Shown here: one piece after another, positions 12,076-22,609 of the stretch | Position numbering within the stretch: the stretch's first letter is position 1 | How the letters are laid out: each line of letters opens with the position of its first letter | Assembly (NCBI RefSeq): GCF_028372415.1 | Contig: NC_092875.1 | Span: forward strand, 31,886,817-31,950,816 | Length of the DNA stretch: 64,000 nucleotides | Origin: Notamacropus eugenii | Lineage: Eukaryota; Chordata; Mammalia; Diprotodontia; Macropodidae | Reading direction: 5' to 3' | Notes under the pieces: model-generated | What the model was told of the DNA's origin: nothing | The model's input: the letters and a program-made list of their open reading frames with translations, nothing else | The model's database searches: none | Translations under genes and position numbers: made by a program

Positions 12076-13082
12076 ATCTCTCTCCTAAAACATTAACACT
12101 GGGTATCTGGACACCTTGAAGATACAGTAGATAGTAAAGTAGTCCCTGGGACTGTGCCAAGAGATTTGGTGTATTGGCTGCTCCTAGGAGAGTCTGTGCT
12201 GGGATTCAGTGCAAGGTCGTGGTGTTTAGGAGGATAAAGTAAATGCAGAAGAGTCTGTGTATTTCACATAGATGCAAACACACACTTCCATGTAGAATGA
12301 GTTAGGGGATGATTTCTTCAGCTCTATTGAACACACAAGTGTTTTTGAACCCAAAACCCTGAAACTGGGATAGAGAACCTGATGACTCTTAGTTGGATTC
12401 TATTATGTAACTTCTAAATAACATGTTTCTAAGCCATTTCTATTTGCCATTTAGGAATAATATTCATAGGTAACAGCAATCAGATCTGGCTAACACTATT
12501 CATGGTTTCCATGGGTGGCTGACTATCACTTTGTTGTCAAACTAGATCTTGTGGTTTCTACGTCGCCTTGTTAGAGTCATACAGAACTTGCAGTTCAAAA
12601 AAAAAACCCACCCCAATTGTTGCATTGTGAGGACAGATTTGAGAACCTTATTAGATGAGGTATCCACTAAATTTTGGGATATTTTTTGGTTACACTTCTA
12701 TTTTCAGGTCCACCTGGAGCCAGGGTGGGAAGGGACAGACATTTGAACTGATGGTTAGCTCCACAGGTCTGACCTGGAAGAGAAGTATAAGACCTAACTT
12801 CACCAAGGACATTCACCTGTGCAGGCCTCCCCTTGATCCTCAAATGAACAAGGGAGTTCAGTTGGATATCCTCTAAGATTAATTCTGTTTCTCCATCAAT
12901 GGCCAGTGGCAAGTCTTTGCCCCTGAACCCACAATAAAATAGTATCATTATAGCCTGCTATGTTAAATCAACCACAGAGGTCTTTTCCCATAGAAAGTTA
13001 CTAACAGTATAATCTCCTTCCTGTTCTTCTTAGATGCCAAGATGGTCAATCAGGGTGGGACAGAATCTCAATGAGGCTCACT

Positions 13083-13250
13083 CATGAGTTAATGCCAGAG
13101 ATAGGGTCTTTGGGCTGGGGTCCAAGCATGAGCACCCCATCAGGGTCACATAGCTAGTCATTGTCTGATGAGGAATTTGAACTTGGTTGATTCTGACTCC
13201 AGGTCCAGTACTCTTATCTACTACACTACTTAGCTGCCTCTTGGTCACCA
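13083..13250 (-). mobile_element. MIR-type SINE fragment
   Basis: Landmarks include GGTCACATAGCTAGTCA, TTTGAACTTGGTTGATTC, TGACTCCAGGTCCAGTACTC and a CTACACTACTTAGCTGCC end. This is the antisense of the tRNA-like head and core seen at 9965-10235. Confidence 0.75.
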
Positions 13251-13824
13251 TCTCAGTGATCCTTTGTTTTAAATTCCAGCTTTTCAATGTTCTTCTTCAA
13301 ATATAGCACCCAATTCTTTAGGTGTCATCTGACCAGACCAGAGGAAAGTGGAACTGGTTTCTTGCTTGCACTAAGGGATATCAAACACCAAAAAAGTCTT
13401 TTGGGGCAAAATTTTTTCCTAAGACAGTGTGGAGTGAAGCTGTTCAGTATTTCCCAGACCCATTTACAAAACAAAAGGAAGTAGCCCCATAATAGAGATA
13501 GAGATGGCTTCTGTTAGGATGATCTGAGTTCAGGTCACAGCTCTGATAATTACTAGGTGTGTGACTCTTGACAACTCATAAATGTTACTATTATGTGGGG
13601 GAAGAAATGTGTAAAAATTGAGGAGGGACTTGGGAATTCCAGAAAATAATTCACCTCTTGCATATTTCTCTCTGGTTCTCTTTTCGGAATAGGAGATCCT
13701 ATATTTGCAGCAACTGAAACTCATGAAGACATATGAAGTTAAGAATTAAGGGTCTTTCTGGGAGATATTTTGTTTTTCAACTGTGACAGTTACCAAGGGT
13801 GCATAGTACCCAATGCATATTCTC

Positions 13825-14440
13825 ATCTGTTGTTGTTCAGTCACATCTGATTCTTTCTGACTCCATGGACCATAGCGTACCCTGTTATCTTCCACTGTCT
13901 CTCAAAGTCTATCCAAATTATGTTCATTGTTTCCATGATGCTATCTATCCATCTCATCCTCTTCTGTCCCCTTTTGATCTTATCTTTAATCTTTCCCATC
14001 ATCAGGATCTTTTCCAGTGAGTCCTATCTTCTCATCATGTGGCCAAAATACTTAAACTTCAGCTTCAGTATTTGATCTTGCAGTGAATAGCATGAAATAA
14101 TTTCTTTAAGTAGTAACTGATTTGGTCTCCTTGTTCAAGGGACTCTCAAAATTCTTCTCAAACCCCACAATTCACAAGTGTCAGTTTGGTGGCATTCCTC
14201 TTTCTTTTACAATCCAACTTTCATAAATTACTACTGGAAAAACCATAGTTTTGACTAGACAAGTCCTTGTCTGCAAGGTCTCTGCCATTTAGTATGTTGT
14301 CCAGATTTGCCAAAGCTTTCCTTCTGGGTAGCAAGCATCTCTCAGTTTCATGGTTGCAGTCTCCATCTACAATGATTTTTGAGCTCACAAATATAAAATC
14401 TGACACTGATTCTTACAGCATTGGACTCTTCCTTTCATCA
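13825..14440 (-). mobile_element. BovB-like RTE retrotransposon, 3' part
   Basis: The plus strand runs collinear with the antisense 3' region of BovB as known from ruminants and squamates. It has the opening TGTTGTTCAGTC, then GACTCCATGGACCATAGC, CTCATCCTCTTCTGTCCCC, CATCAGGATCTTTTCCAGTG, ACTACTGGAAAAACCATAG and TTTTGACTAGAC. About 600 bases are covered with no long gap. There is no open frame, so this is a dead, 5'-truncated copy. BovB is known for horizontal transfer among vertebrates, and marsupials are reported to carry related elements. Confidence 0.75.
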
Positions 14441-14579
14441 CCAAGACACATGTGCAGATGAGTTTTCATTCAGCTTTGGCCTAGGCACTTCATTAGTATT
14501 GGAGCTACTTGTATTTATCCTCTGTTTTTCTTCAGTAATGTACTGAACAGCTTTCAAATTGAGGAGTTCATATTCAAAC

Positions 14580-14800
14580 ATCACCACTTTATCGTTTTAT
14601 TATGTCCATGGTTGTTGTTTGTTTGTTTTTTACAAAGATACTGGAGTGGTTTGCTAGTTTCTTCTCCAGTGGATCAGCTTTTGACAGAACTGTGATCTAC
14701 CTGTCTCAGGTAACCCAGCATGGCATAACTCAGAGTTTCATTGAGCTGCACAAGCTCCTCTGCCATGACAAGGCAGTCATCTGGTAGGGATTCTCATCTA
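14580..14800. mobile_element. RTE/BovB-associated SINE-like fragment
   Basis: The block contains AAGATACTGGAGTGGTTTGC, TTCTCCAGTGGATCA, a TTCATTGAGCTGCACAAGC block and GACAAGGCAGTCATC. I know this string order from a marsupial repeat that often sits beside RTE sequence. It may be a separate insertion or part of the same element as 13825-14440. Confidence 0.55.
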
Positions 14801-16465
14801 GGAATAGTTTAAGAAGCAGCCAACTGTGCAACTGCTGACTTCTGAAACTGGGATTATTTGTTTCCACAATTATTAATTCTTATGTATTTCTGCTTCTGAT
14901 GCCATTGATGTGGATACTCCTTTTTCTGTCCGTTGTACTAATTGCAAGCCATGCATCCAGACTTTTCATGACTTTTTTCATTTTCCCCTGTCAATGGAGC
15001 TGTCCCAAAAATGCTTGTAAAGCAAAAAGACTAAGATCATTTGACACACAAATTCCAGTAGAACATCTGGGCTCTCTGTCAAATATCCCTTAATCTCAAT
15101 ATATAGGACTCAGTAGCACTGTTTCTGGTCATGTATCATATCTAGTATATCTCCTAATATTCTTTATTGGTAATATTTTAGTCTATTTCCATTAGATATC
15201 ATTTGACTTATGTGTTTTTTCCTCAGTGACTAATAAGTTCAGTTAAAGTATCCTTTGTTAATATCACTTTCATGATTATTTTAAAGAAATATTTGAATTT
15301 AACACCATATCCCCCAATTTTACACCTGTGGGTACTCCTTTGTTATGTCAGTTAATGTAGGAAATGCCTTTTTAGATCCATTAACTCTTATCGTGGTAGA
15401 GGATTGTCTGATGTTTTGTGATAGTTTCTGGACAGGATGGCCAGGAAATTCATATGGAAAAAGATGGGAGGGCACATTTTAAACAACCGTTTTTAGTAAT
15501 TCACACAAATAGCATGTCTTGAAGGAGTGACATTTCTGTAGCGCCATTTTAAGCTGCGTGAAAGGTGATGAGAAGAATCTGCCTTTGAACTGGAGACACT
15601 AGGAATGGATACATCAACAGGTGCCAGAGGGGCCTTGTGAACTCATGGCAGCTACAAATATCGTATCCTATTGGAGTCAGTCTTGTGTGGTACACAACAT
15701 AAAAAGAATGTATGGAGTGGCCTGATTGGTTAAACCATTGCATTCAGTGCTGCATAGTACCATCTGATAGGCACTGAAATGGTCCGACTTGTAGGACACA
15801 GCTAAAATAATGTAATATGGAAACTCTACTGGGGCAGTATGTCTTATCTATTCCAAGAATGGTTTTTCTCCTAACATTGACCTTTATAGAGGAGTGGGAC
15901 AAGGTTGTCCCCTCAGCCCTATAGTTTTAAATTTAACTCTGGTAATCTCTACCTTTTTAAGGCTAGGGCTAGGTTTTGTGCTAAAATCTGTTCCCTTAGC
16001 AATAGAAAAAAGAGGGCATTACTAATCCAATTCTAGGTTCAAAAATCAAGAGATTTCCATGATGCCAGAGCATATATACCTCTATTTTGGAATCCTTATG
16101 GGGTTCTACAACAAAGATTCAGTCAGTTGTGCTAAACGAAATGTGAGTTCTGATTAGGATCCAGGAGAAGGATCAGATTTAGCATTCTGGAAGATATTAG
16201 GTACGGTGAATACTTTTATTCTTCCATGTGTCTCCTTTTATCTCAATAATGGTATGGTCCCCAAGAGCACCCTTAGTCAAGAAACATAGTAAGAGATAAC
16301 CGTACTTTCCTTAGAGAGGCAGCATTGAGCTCCTGTGTTTCCTCTATCAAACTGGGGGCAGGGGAAGAGAATGAATTTTCTGCTTTTCCTTGTAGATATT
16401 GAAGGAGTGATTCACAAGGTGAGGCTACTAGCATTAACGAACCATTCATCCATCTACAGGTGATA
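14801..16465. other. Mostly unassigned; one reverse-transcriptase motif remnant
   Basis: At 15873-16022 (plus) 49 open codons contain RGVGQGCPLSPIVLNL. This resembles the GxxQGCPLSP motif of non-LTR reverse transcriptases. Nothing around it aligns with the L1 or RTE copies in this window, so it may come from another clade. The rest shows nothing recognisable. Confidence 0.35.
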
Positions 16466-16592
16466 CAAAAGATATATACTGCTTACTACCACTACTGCTT
16501 ACTACCACTACTGCTTACTACTACTACTACTACTTACTACTACTACTTATTACTACTACTTACTACTACTACTACTACTACTACTACTACAT
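16466..16592. repeat. (TAC)n microsatellite with compound structure
   Basis: The stretch begins with three spaced copies of a CTACTGCTTACTAC-type unit. It then passes into nearly pure ACT/TAC trinucleotides, with a pure run at about 16560-16590. The ordered units suggest expansion from one end. Confidence 0.9.
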
Positions 16593-17810
16593 CACTAGGG
16601 AGAAGAGAAACTCAGAATTTACAATTTGGCTAAAACAAATTTTGTCTTATCCATTTCCTGGGAGCAACAGAGGCCTTCTTCTGGTGCTATAATGACTAGA
16701 TTCCCTGCGTTAAGATCTTCATGGACTAAGGTGACCAGTACACATTGAGACCAAATATATCTGTCCTATTGCCTTTCAGAATCCCTTTTTAAAATAGTAA
16801 ATATTTGCATAACCCTCCCTAAGTCATAGAACCTTTGTGCTTTCACTCTCTCCTCTGTGAAATAAGGGGTGGGCTTAATGTCTTTCCAACTCTAGATCTC
16901 TGATCCTCTGACATGACAGTAGTTAATCTGAGGCTAGATAGTAAAAGGTAAAAGCCCCTCCTAGAAATACCTCCTCAAACTGATCCTAGATTAAACTCAT
17001 GAGAGCCAATGAAATCAGAGATTATGCAATCAGCTCCCAAATATATCCAGCCCTAATTTTTCTCCTTATCACTGTTACAGTCTAGGGGTGCTAGGAAGCT
17101 CAAAATGCAAGGGCATATAGGGTAGGAGTCTGCCTCAGAAGAATTCAACCACTCAAGCCTTCTTTCAATCTAAATAAGGGTAGAAGAGTTTACTAGTCAG
17201 TCTGCACATTTATGATGCTAATACAAGTGGGCTAGATTTTAAGAATCTGTGCACTTGATAGAGACAAAATTGATGCTTTTGTACAGAAAGACTGTGGGGA
17301 TATCTGGATGGAATCTAGGAGTGGCAAGTAGCCTGGGGTTGGTCCCCAGGTAACAGAGAAGTGGTCTAGATAATAGTCAGGAGTATGAAGAAAGCTAATT
17401 AAAGTAATCAGAATGGGCTGGGGTGTGCCAGATGCCTTGGGCTGAGGTACCAGCATTCTGCACTATTAAAATATAAGGGAAAATTCAGGGACTGGGTAGC
17501 TTTCAAAGATATGGTGTTTTCCTTTTAGAGGTTCAGAACCCATCCCCATCAATCAACAAATGCTTATTGGGAATTATTACCTAGAAGATTGGTCATTTGA
17601 GATCCCCATGTCCAAAAACAAATAAACATTTCCTCTTCACCACCACCACTTCCAATTTGTTCCCTAGTTATATTGATCCTATCTCCACAGCTCCCTTATG
17701 TGTCTTCCCTCCTCCTTTCACAACTAGGGACTCATTACCTCTTAATTGGACTATTGTAGTAGCCTTCTACTTTGTCTCTTCTCTAATCTGTTTTCTACAT
17801 AGTTGCCAGT
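16593..17810. other. No gene recognised; old repeat at the right end
   Basis: The region 17640-17810 resembles an old interspersed repeat often written as GGACTATTG.AGTAGCCTTCTA in mammals. It appears to resume near 18460, so the LTR at 17811-18458 probably inserted into it. Confidence 0.4.
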
Positions 17811-18458
17811 TGTAGGGACTATAGTGCCCTGTAGCCAGGATTTCCTAGACATTAGTGGCAAGGAGTAATTGGATCTACCAGCTGTAACAGCAAACACCCT
17901 GGCACAACCAGGATGACTCACTAGCACTGGTTCTTGGATCTGCTTTTCTTAGAGAAAAGCAACTTTTAAGGGTCAATAATCTTTTTTAATTACATTCAAT
18001 AGCTCAGGGTAAAAGTCAGCAGACTGTCAGAGGAAAATGCAGGCAGAGGAAAATGTATAAAAACCAACAGAGCTCTGACTGCCTAAATCAAAGCAATATG
18101 GCTATACCCTTTACATACACCACTGAATGGAGAGAGCCTTTATATCTGAGCAATGTGTGTGAAGGGGGGCAGCTTACTCAGAGTCTCAACCAGGAAATCA
18201 AATGGTCCTTCTCATAAGTGAACCCCCAAAGCACAATATCAACTCAGAGTGTATATATATACTTCTCAGAGACAGAAGGCATCACACCTCGTGTGACTCA
18301 GTGCCTAATCAACTTAGCTCCAAAAGGTATGGAAGCCTTCTTACAAGCAAGCCTCCTTATAAGCAAAGATCTTCCTTAGGCAAGTCCCTCCCACAATGGG
18401 CTCCATGGTGAGACCTATTGATGGGCAGGGAAGATCTTATTATTCCATTGACTTTACA
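17811..18458 (-). mobile_element. Solo LTR, family C, copy 1
   Basis: On the minus strand the element starts TGTAAAGTCAATGG and ends ..GTCCCTACA, giving TG..CA termini over 648 bases. It shares its first 100 or so bases with the LTR at about 21540-21988, including AAGATCTTCCCTGCCCAT. A TATATATATA stretch near 18250-18262 may be the core promoter. No matching internal retroviral sequence borders it, so it is a solo LTR. I could not confirm a target duplication. Confidence 0.65.
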
Positions 18459-18527
18459 CCAATGCTAAAAGACTGCTTTCCCCTCAGATGTCTTCAGATA
18501 AGAACTTCTTTGCAATAAATCAGTCAC

Positions 18528-18635
18528 TTAAGCATTTACCAAATGCTTACTTTGTGCCAATTATTGTATGAATCACTAAGTATACTAAGTATACAAAGAT
18601 AAAAGGAAAACAGCCCCAACCCTTAAGGAGCTTAT
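18528..18635 (+). mobile_element. WSINE-type SINE, left part (split by HAL1)
   Basis: The block reads CATTTACCAAATGCTTACTT, TGTGCCAATTATTGTATG, an A-rich joint, then CCCTTAAGGAGCTTAT. The SINE resumes at 21419 after the HAL1 insertion and again at 21989 after an LTR. Confidence 0.8.
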
Positions 18636-21418
18636 GTTAATTTTTAAATTATTTATTTATTTTTAGTTTTCAATGTTCATTTCCACAAGATTTTGATTTC
18701 CAAGTTTTATCCCCATCTCTCCCCTCCCCCGACCCCAAGACGTGATGCATTCTGATTACTCCTTCCCCAAACCTGCCCTCTCTTCTATTACACCCTTCCT
18801 CACCTTTCCCTTATCCCCATCTTCTCTCTTATAGGGCAAGATAGATTTGTATACCCCATTACCTGTATTTTTCTTTTCCTAGTTGCATGCAAAAACAATT
18901 CTCAATATTCATTCCTAAATCTTTGAGTTCCAACTTCTCTTCCTTCCCCCCTCCCCACACATCCCCACTGTGAAGGTAAGCAATTCAATATAGGCTATAC
19001 ATGTGTAGTTATGCAAAAGATTCCATAATAGTCATGTTGTGAAAGATTAATTATATTTCCCTCCTATCCTGTCCCCCATTTATTCTATTCCCTCTTTTGT
19101 CCTTGTACCTCCCCAAAAGTGTTTACTTCTAATTACTCCCTCCTCCCATTTGCCCTCCCTTCTGTCATCCCCCCACACCCCACTTGTCTCCTTCTCCCCT
19201 ACTTTCCTGTAGCATAACATAGATTTTCATACTAAATTGAGTGTGCATTTTATTCCCTCATTAAGCCAAACGTGATGAGAGTAAGCTTTTTTCCTCTCAT
19301 CTCTCCCCTTTCCCCCTCCATTGAAAAAGCTTTTCTTTCCTCTTTTATGAGAGATAATTTGCCCCATTTCATTTCTCCCTTTCTCCTCCCAATATATTCC
19401 TCTCTCACCCCTTAATTTTATTTTTTTAGATATCATCCCTTCTTATTCAACTCACCCTGTGCCCTCTGTCTATATGTATACAATCCCTCCAACTGCCCAA
19501 ATACTGACAAAAGTCTCAAGAGTTATAAATATTATCTTTCCATGTAGGAATGTGAACAGTTCAACTTTAGTAAGTCCTTTATGATTTGTCTTTCCTGTTC
19601 ACCTTTTCATACTCCTCTTGATTCTTGTGTTTGAAAGTCAAATTTTTATTTTCAGCTCTGGTCTTTTCATCAAGAATGTTTAAAAGTCCTCTATTTCTTT
19701 GAATAACCATTTTTTCCCACTGTATTATTATACTTTTGCTAGGTAGGTGATTCTTGGTTTTAATCCTAGTTTCTTTGAATTCTGGAATATCATATTCCAA
19801 GCGCTTTGATCCCTTAATGTAGAATCTGCTAGATCTTGTGTTATCCTGACTGTATTTCCACAATACTCAAATTGTTTCATTCTAGCTGTTTGCAATATTT
19901 TCTCCTTGACCTGAGAACTGGGAATCCGGTTGCAATATTTCTAAGAGTTTTTCTTTTTGGATCTCTCTCAGGAGGTGATGGGTGGATTCTTTCAATATTT
20001 ATTTTACCCTCTGATTCTAGAATATCAGGGCAATTTTCCTTGATAATTTCATGAAAGATGATGTCTACGCTTTTGCTTTCATCATGCCTTTCAGGTAGTC
20101 TCATAATTTTTAAATTGTCTTTCCTTAATCTTTCTTTCCAGGTCATTTGTTTTTCCAATGAGATATTTCACACTGTCTTCAATTTTTTCATTCTTTTGGA
20201 TTTGTTTTGCAATTTCTTGGTTTCTCATAAAGTCATTAGATTCCATCTGCTCCATTCTAATTTTTAAAAAACTGTTTTCTTCTGTGAATTTTTGAACCTC
20301 CTTTTCCATTAGGCTAATTCTTTTTAAAACATTTTTCTCCTCATTGGCTTTTTGAACCTCTTTTGCCAATTGGGTTAGTCTATTTTTAAAGATGCTATTT
20401 TTTTCAGCATATTTTTGGATCTCCTTTAGCAAGCTGTTGACTTGCTTCTCATGATTTTCTTTCATTGCTCTCATTTCTCTTCCCAATTTTTCTTCCACCT
20501 CTCTTTCTTGATTTTCAAAATCCTTTTTGAGTCCGTGGCCTGAGACCACTACAGATTTATTTTAGAGGTTTTGGATGAAGTGTTGACTTTGTTGATATCT
20601 TCTTCTGATGGCATGCTTTGTTCGTTCTCACCAGAAAGGATGGAGGAAAATGCCGTTCATCAGGAAAGTAACCTTCTATAGTCTTTTTTTCCCCCTTTTT
20701 GGAGCATTTTTCCAGCCAGTTACTTGACTTTTGAATACTTTGTCAAGTGGAGGGTATATTCTAGGGACCTGTAAGTTGTCAGTTCCTCCAAAGTGGCACA
20801 ATCAAGGGAGAGGAGTTTACTCTTCTCCTGACCTGTGCTCTGGTCTGGAAGTAATCACAAGCTTTTCTGCCCAGGATGTGAGTAGAATTCCCTCTCTACA
20901 ACTACCTCCAGCTCCACCACATCAGTGTTCCTCCTCATTCCAGAGCCACCACTCAGGGCTGAGATTCAGATCAGCTGCTTGATTCCCCCAGGGTCTTTAG
21001 GCCAAGGGCCCCCAAAATGAATTCTGCAGACACCTGGGATTGGGGGTTAGAGCAAGACCCTGTTCCCTTCTCACCCAGGAGAAAGAGCTGTCTCACTGAC
21101 TTTTGAGGCTGTCTTTAGCATTTGTGAGTTGAAGAATCTGGGAACTGCAACTGCTTCCCAGGATTGTGTGCCCTGAAGCCTGTTCCAGTCCTGTCCATGC
21201 TGTGTGCTGCCAAGGCTGTGCTGCATTCTGCTCTGAGCCTGGTGTGATAGACCTTTCCTGTCAGTCTTCCAGGCTGCCTTGGGCTGGAAATCTTTCACTC
21301 TGTCATTTTGTGGCTTCTGCTGCTCTAGAATTTGCTTAGTCATTTTTACAGGTATTTTATGGGCTTTGAGGGGAGAGCTACAGCAGGTCTATCCTGCTCC
21401 ACCATCTTGGCTCTGCCC
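18636..21418 (-). mobile_element. Full-length HAL1 (half-L1) element 1
   Basis: HAL1s are non-autonomous L1 relatives with a 5' UTR, ORF1 and 3' UTR but no ORF2; they need L1 reverse transcriptase in trans. On the minus strand the 5' end at 21418 reads GGGCAGAGCCAAGATGGTGG. ORF1 runs from about 20707 to about 19590, now with frameshifts and stops. It shows a long coiled coil (about 20549-20200), then an L1-type RNA-binding domain with LRKDNLKIMRLPERHDESK and IIKENCPDILE. The 3' UTR is purine-rich and ends in an A-rich tail at 18636. A 12-bp direct repeat, TAAGGAGCTTAT, flanks it at 18624-18635 and 21419-21430. The size, about 2.8 kb, suits a complete HAL1. Confidence 0.88.
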
Positions 21419-21470
21419 TAAGGAGCTTATATTCTAATGGCAAAGAAAATGTGGACAAAGTTGGATAATT
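21419..21470 (+). mobile_element. WSINE-type SINE, middle part
   Basis: It continues directly from 18635 with TAAGGAGCTTATATTCTAATGG, the usual next block of this SINE after the first 12 bases, which are the target duplication. Confidence 0.75.
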
Positions 21471-21539
21471 TATGCATACAAATGAAACGCCAATGCATAC
21501 CCATAGCAGCCACTATGAATATGCATGCGTATTTCCATG

Positions 21540-21988
21540 GTAAATTGGCAAAATATAAATGACTCTCTTCCTTGAAGGCAAAACTAAAATGTTTATTTGG
21601 GATATCATTAGAATACCAAGGGGTAATATTTAACGGGGTATTTATTACTAATCCAGGAAGTTCTGACATCTTAAACCTTCTATCTGTCAGACCTCCAAAC
21701 AAAAACAAGTGCCCTGAGAGAAATTCCTCCCTTTTACTCACTCACAGTTTGCCTCTCTCTCTGCTCCTTGGGCCAAATGCTCCCACTCACAGCTTGTTGC
21801 TCTTGCTCACTCTCTTGCTCTCTCTCTTCTTCCCCCTCCACACCTCTATCACTCCATCCCCTTCTCCTCTTTGGGGCAAGTTCCTCCCAGTCTGAGCTCC
21901 ATGTGACCTAGACTCCATGTGACCACAAGTTCAATGTGATAGACCTATTAATGGGCAGGGAAGATCTTCCTATTCCACTAACATTACA
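21540..21988 (-). mobile_element. LTR, family C, copy 2
   Basis: On the minus strand it begins TGTAATGTTAGTGGAATAGG at 21988 and shares AAGATCTTCCCTGCCCATTA with copy 1. A CT-rich tract lies at 21740-21830 on the plus strand. AATAAA-type signals occur on the minus strand near 21598 and 21641. The left boundary is approximate. It splits the same SINE that HAL1 element 1 split. Confidence 0.6.
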
Positions 21989-22150
21989 ACAGAATAAATG
22001 AAAGGTAACCTTAGAGAAGAGGTCATCAAAAGTTAGAGAGACTGGGAAAGGCATTCTGCAGAAAGTGGCCTTTTTGAATTGAATCTTGAAGGAAGTCAAA
22101 GATTCAAAAAAGTAAGGGGGAGAGAGAGAGCATTGAGATATGTAACACCA
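21989..22150 (+). mobile_element. WSINE-type SINE, right part
   Basis: The sequence AATAAATGAAAGGTAACCTT, GAGACTGGGAAAGGCATTCT, then TTGAATTGAATCTTGAAGGA follows the 3' half of the SINE whose left pieces are at 18528-18635 and 21419-21470. Confidence 0.65.
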
Positions 22151-22338
22151 GAGACAGCTTGGATCATCTGAATACAGCTTTGTTTTTAGCACTTGGTATC
22201 CAAATACCTTCTGCCTATCTACCACAAGCTGACCACCGACATTCTATTGGAATTCCTGGCTGTCTTGCCCTGACTGTAAGAACTCCAGACATTAGAAGGC
22301 TCTCCACAGAGAAGTCTCAGGAAGTTGGCTATTGCTAG

Positions 22339-22605
22339 TGTTAAAAAAAGTTTGACACATAAAATTTATTAAAGGAAATTTATTAGAGTTCAAAGGAATT
22401 GAATGCCTTGGCCAAGATGAAATTCACCCTTCTTTGGAAAGGGAGGAAGGGAGGGAGAGAGAGAGAGAGAGATACAGAAGTGAGGTCATTTATAAAAAGT
22501 TCATGCAGGAGAGATCCTCCCATCACAAGATGGATTGGTCCTTTCTCTTTCAGGTCACAATCTTCTGACATAGGAGGTAAGGTCAACTGATTTATAATTG
22601 CTACA
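22339..22605 (-). mobile_element. Short LTR-like element (family D)
   Basis: The plus strand runs TGTTAAAAAAAGTTTGACAC to ..TTGCTACA, so both strands show TG..CA ends over 267 bases. On the minus strand two TAATAAATTT signals lie near its 3' end. It contains a (GA)n tract at 22441-22471. ATTGCTA occurs just inside or outside both ends and could be a target duplication, but the boundary is ambiguous. It separates provirus sequence from the SINE to the left. Confidence 0.5.
22441..22471. repeat. (GA)n simple repeat
   Basis: A purine run of GGGA units followed by GAGAGA units, inside the LTR-like element. Confidence 0.85.
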
Positions 22606-22609
22606 GAGG

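Larger units (their letters stand above)
10236..13080. other. Unassigned DNA holding segments z and x, copies 2
   Basis: No gene supported. Segment z copy 2 is at 11567-11805 and segment x copy 2 at 11878-12075, only about 70 bases apart, whereas their first copies are about 1.4 kb apart and in the opposite order. Confidence 0.5.

Noticed and set aside
20731..21343. Open frames on both strands as genes
   Set aside because: They fall in the HAL1 5' UTR and repeat in degenerate form in the other HAL1s.
17811..21988. Family C LTRs at 17811 and 21540 as the two ends of one provirus
   Set aside because: Between them are a SINE and a HAL1, with no retroviral genes.
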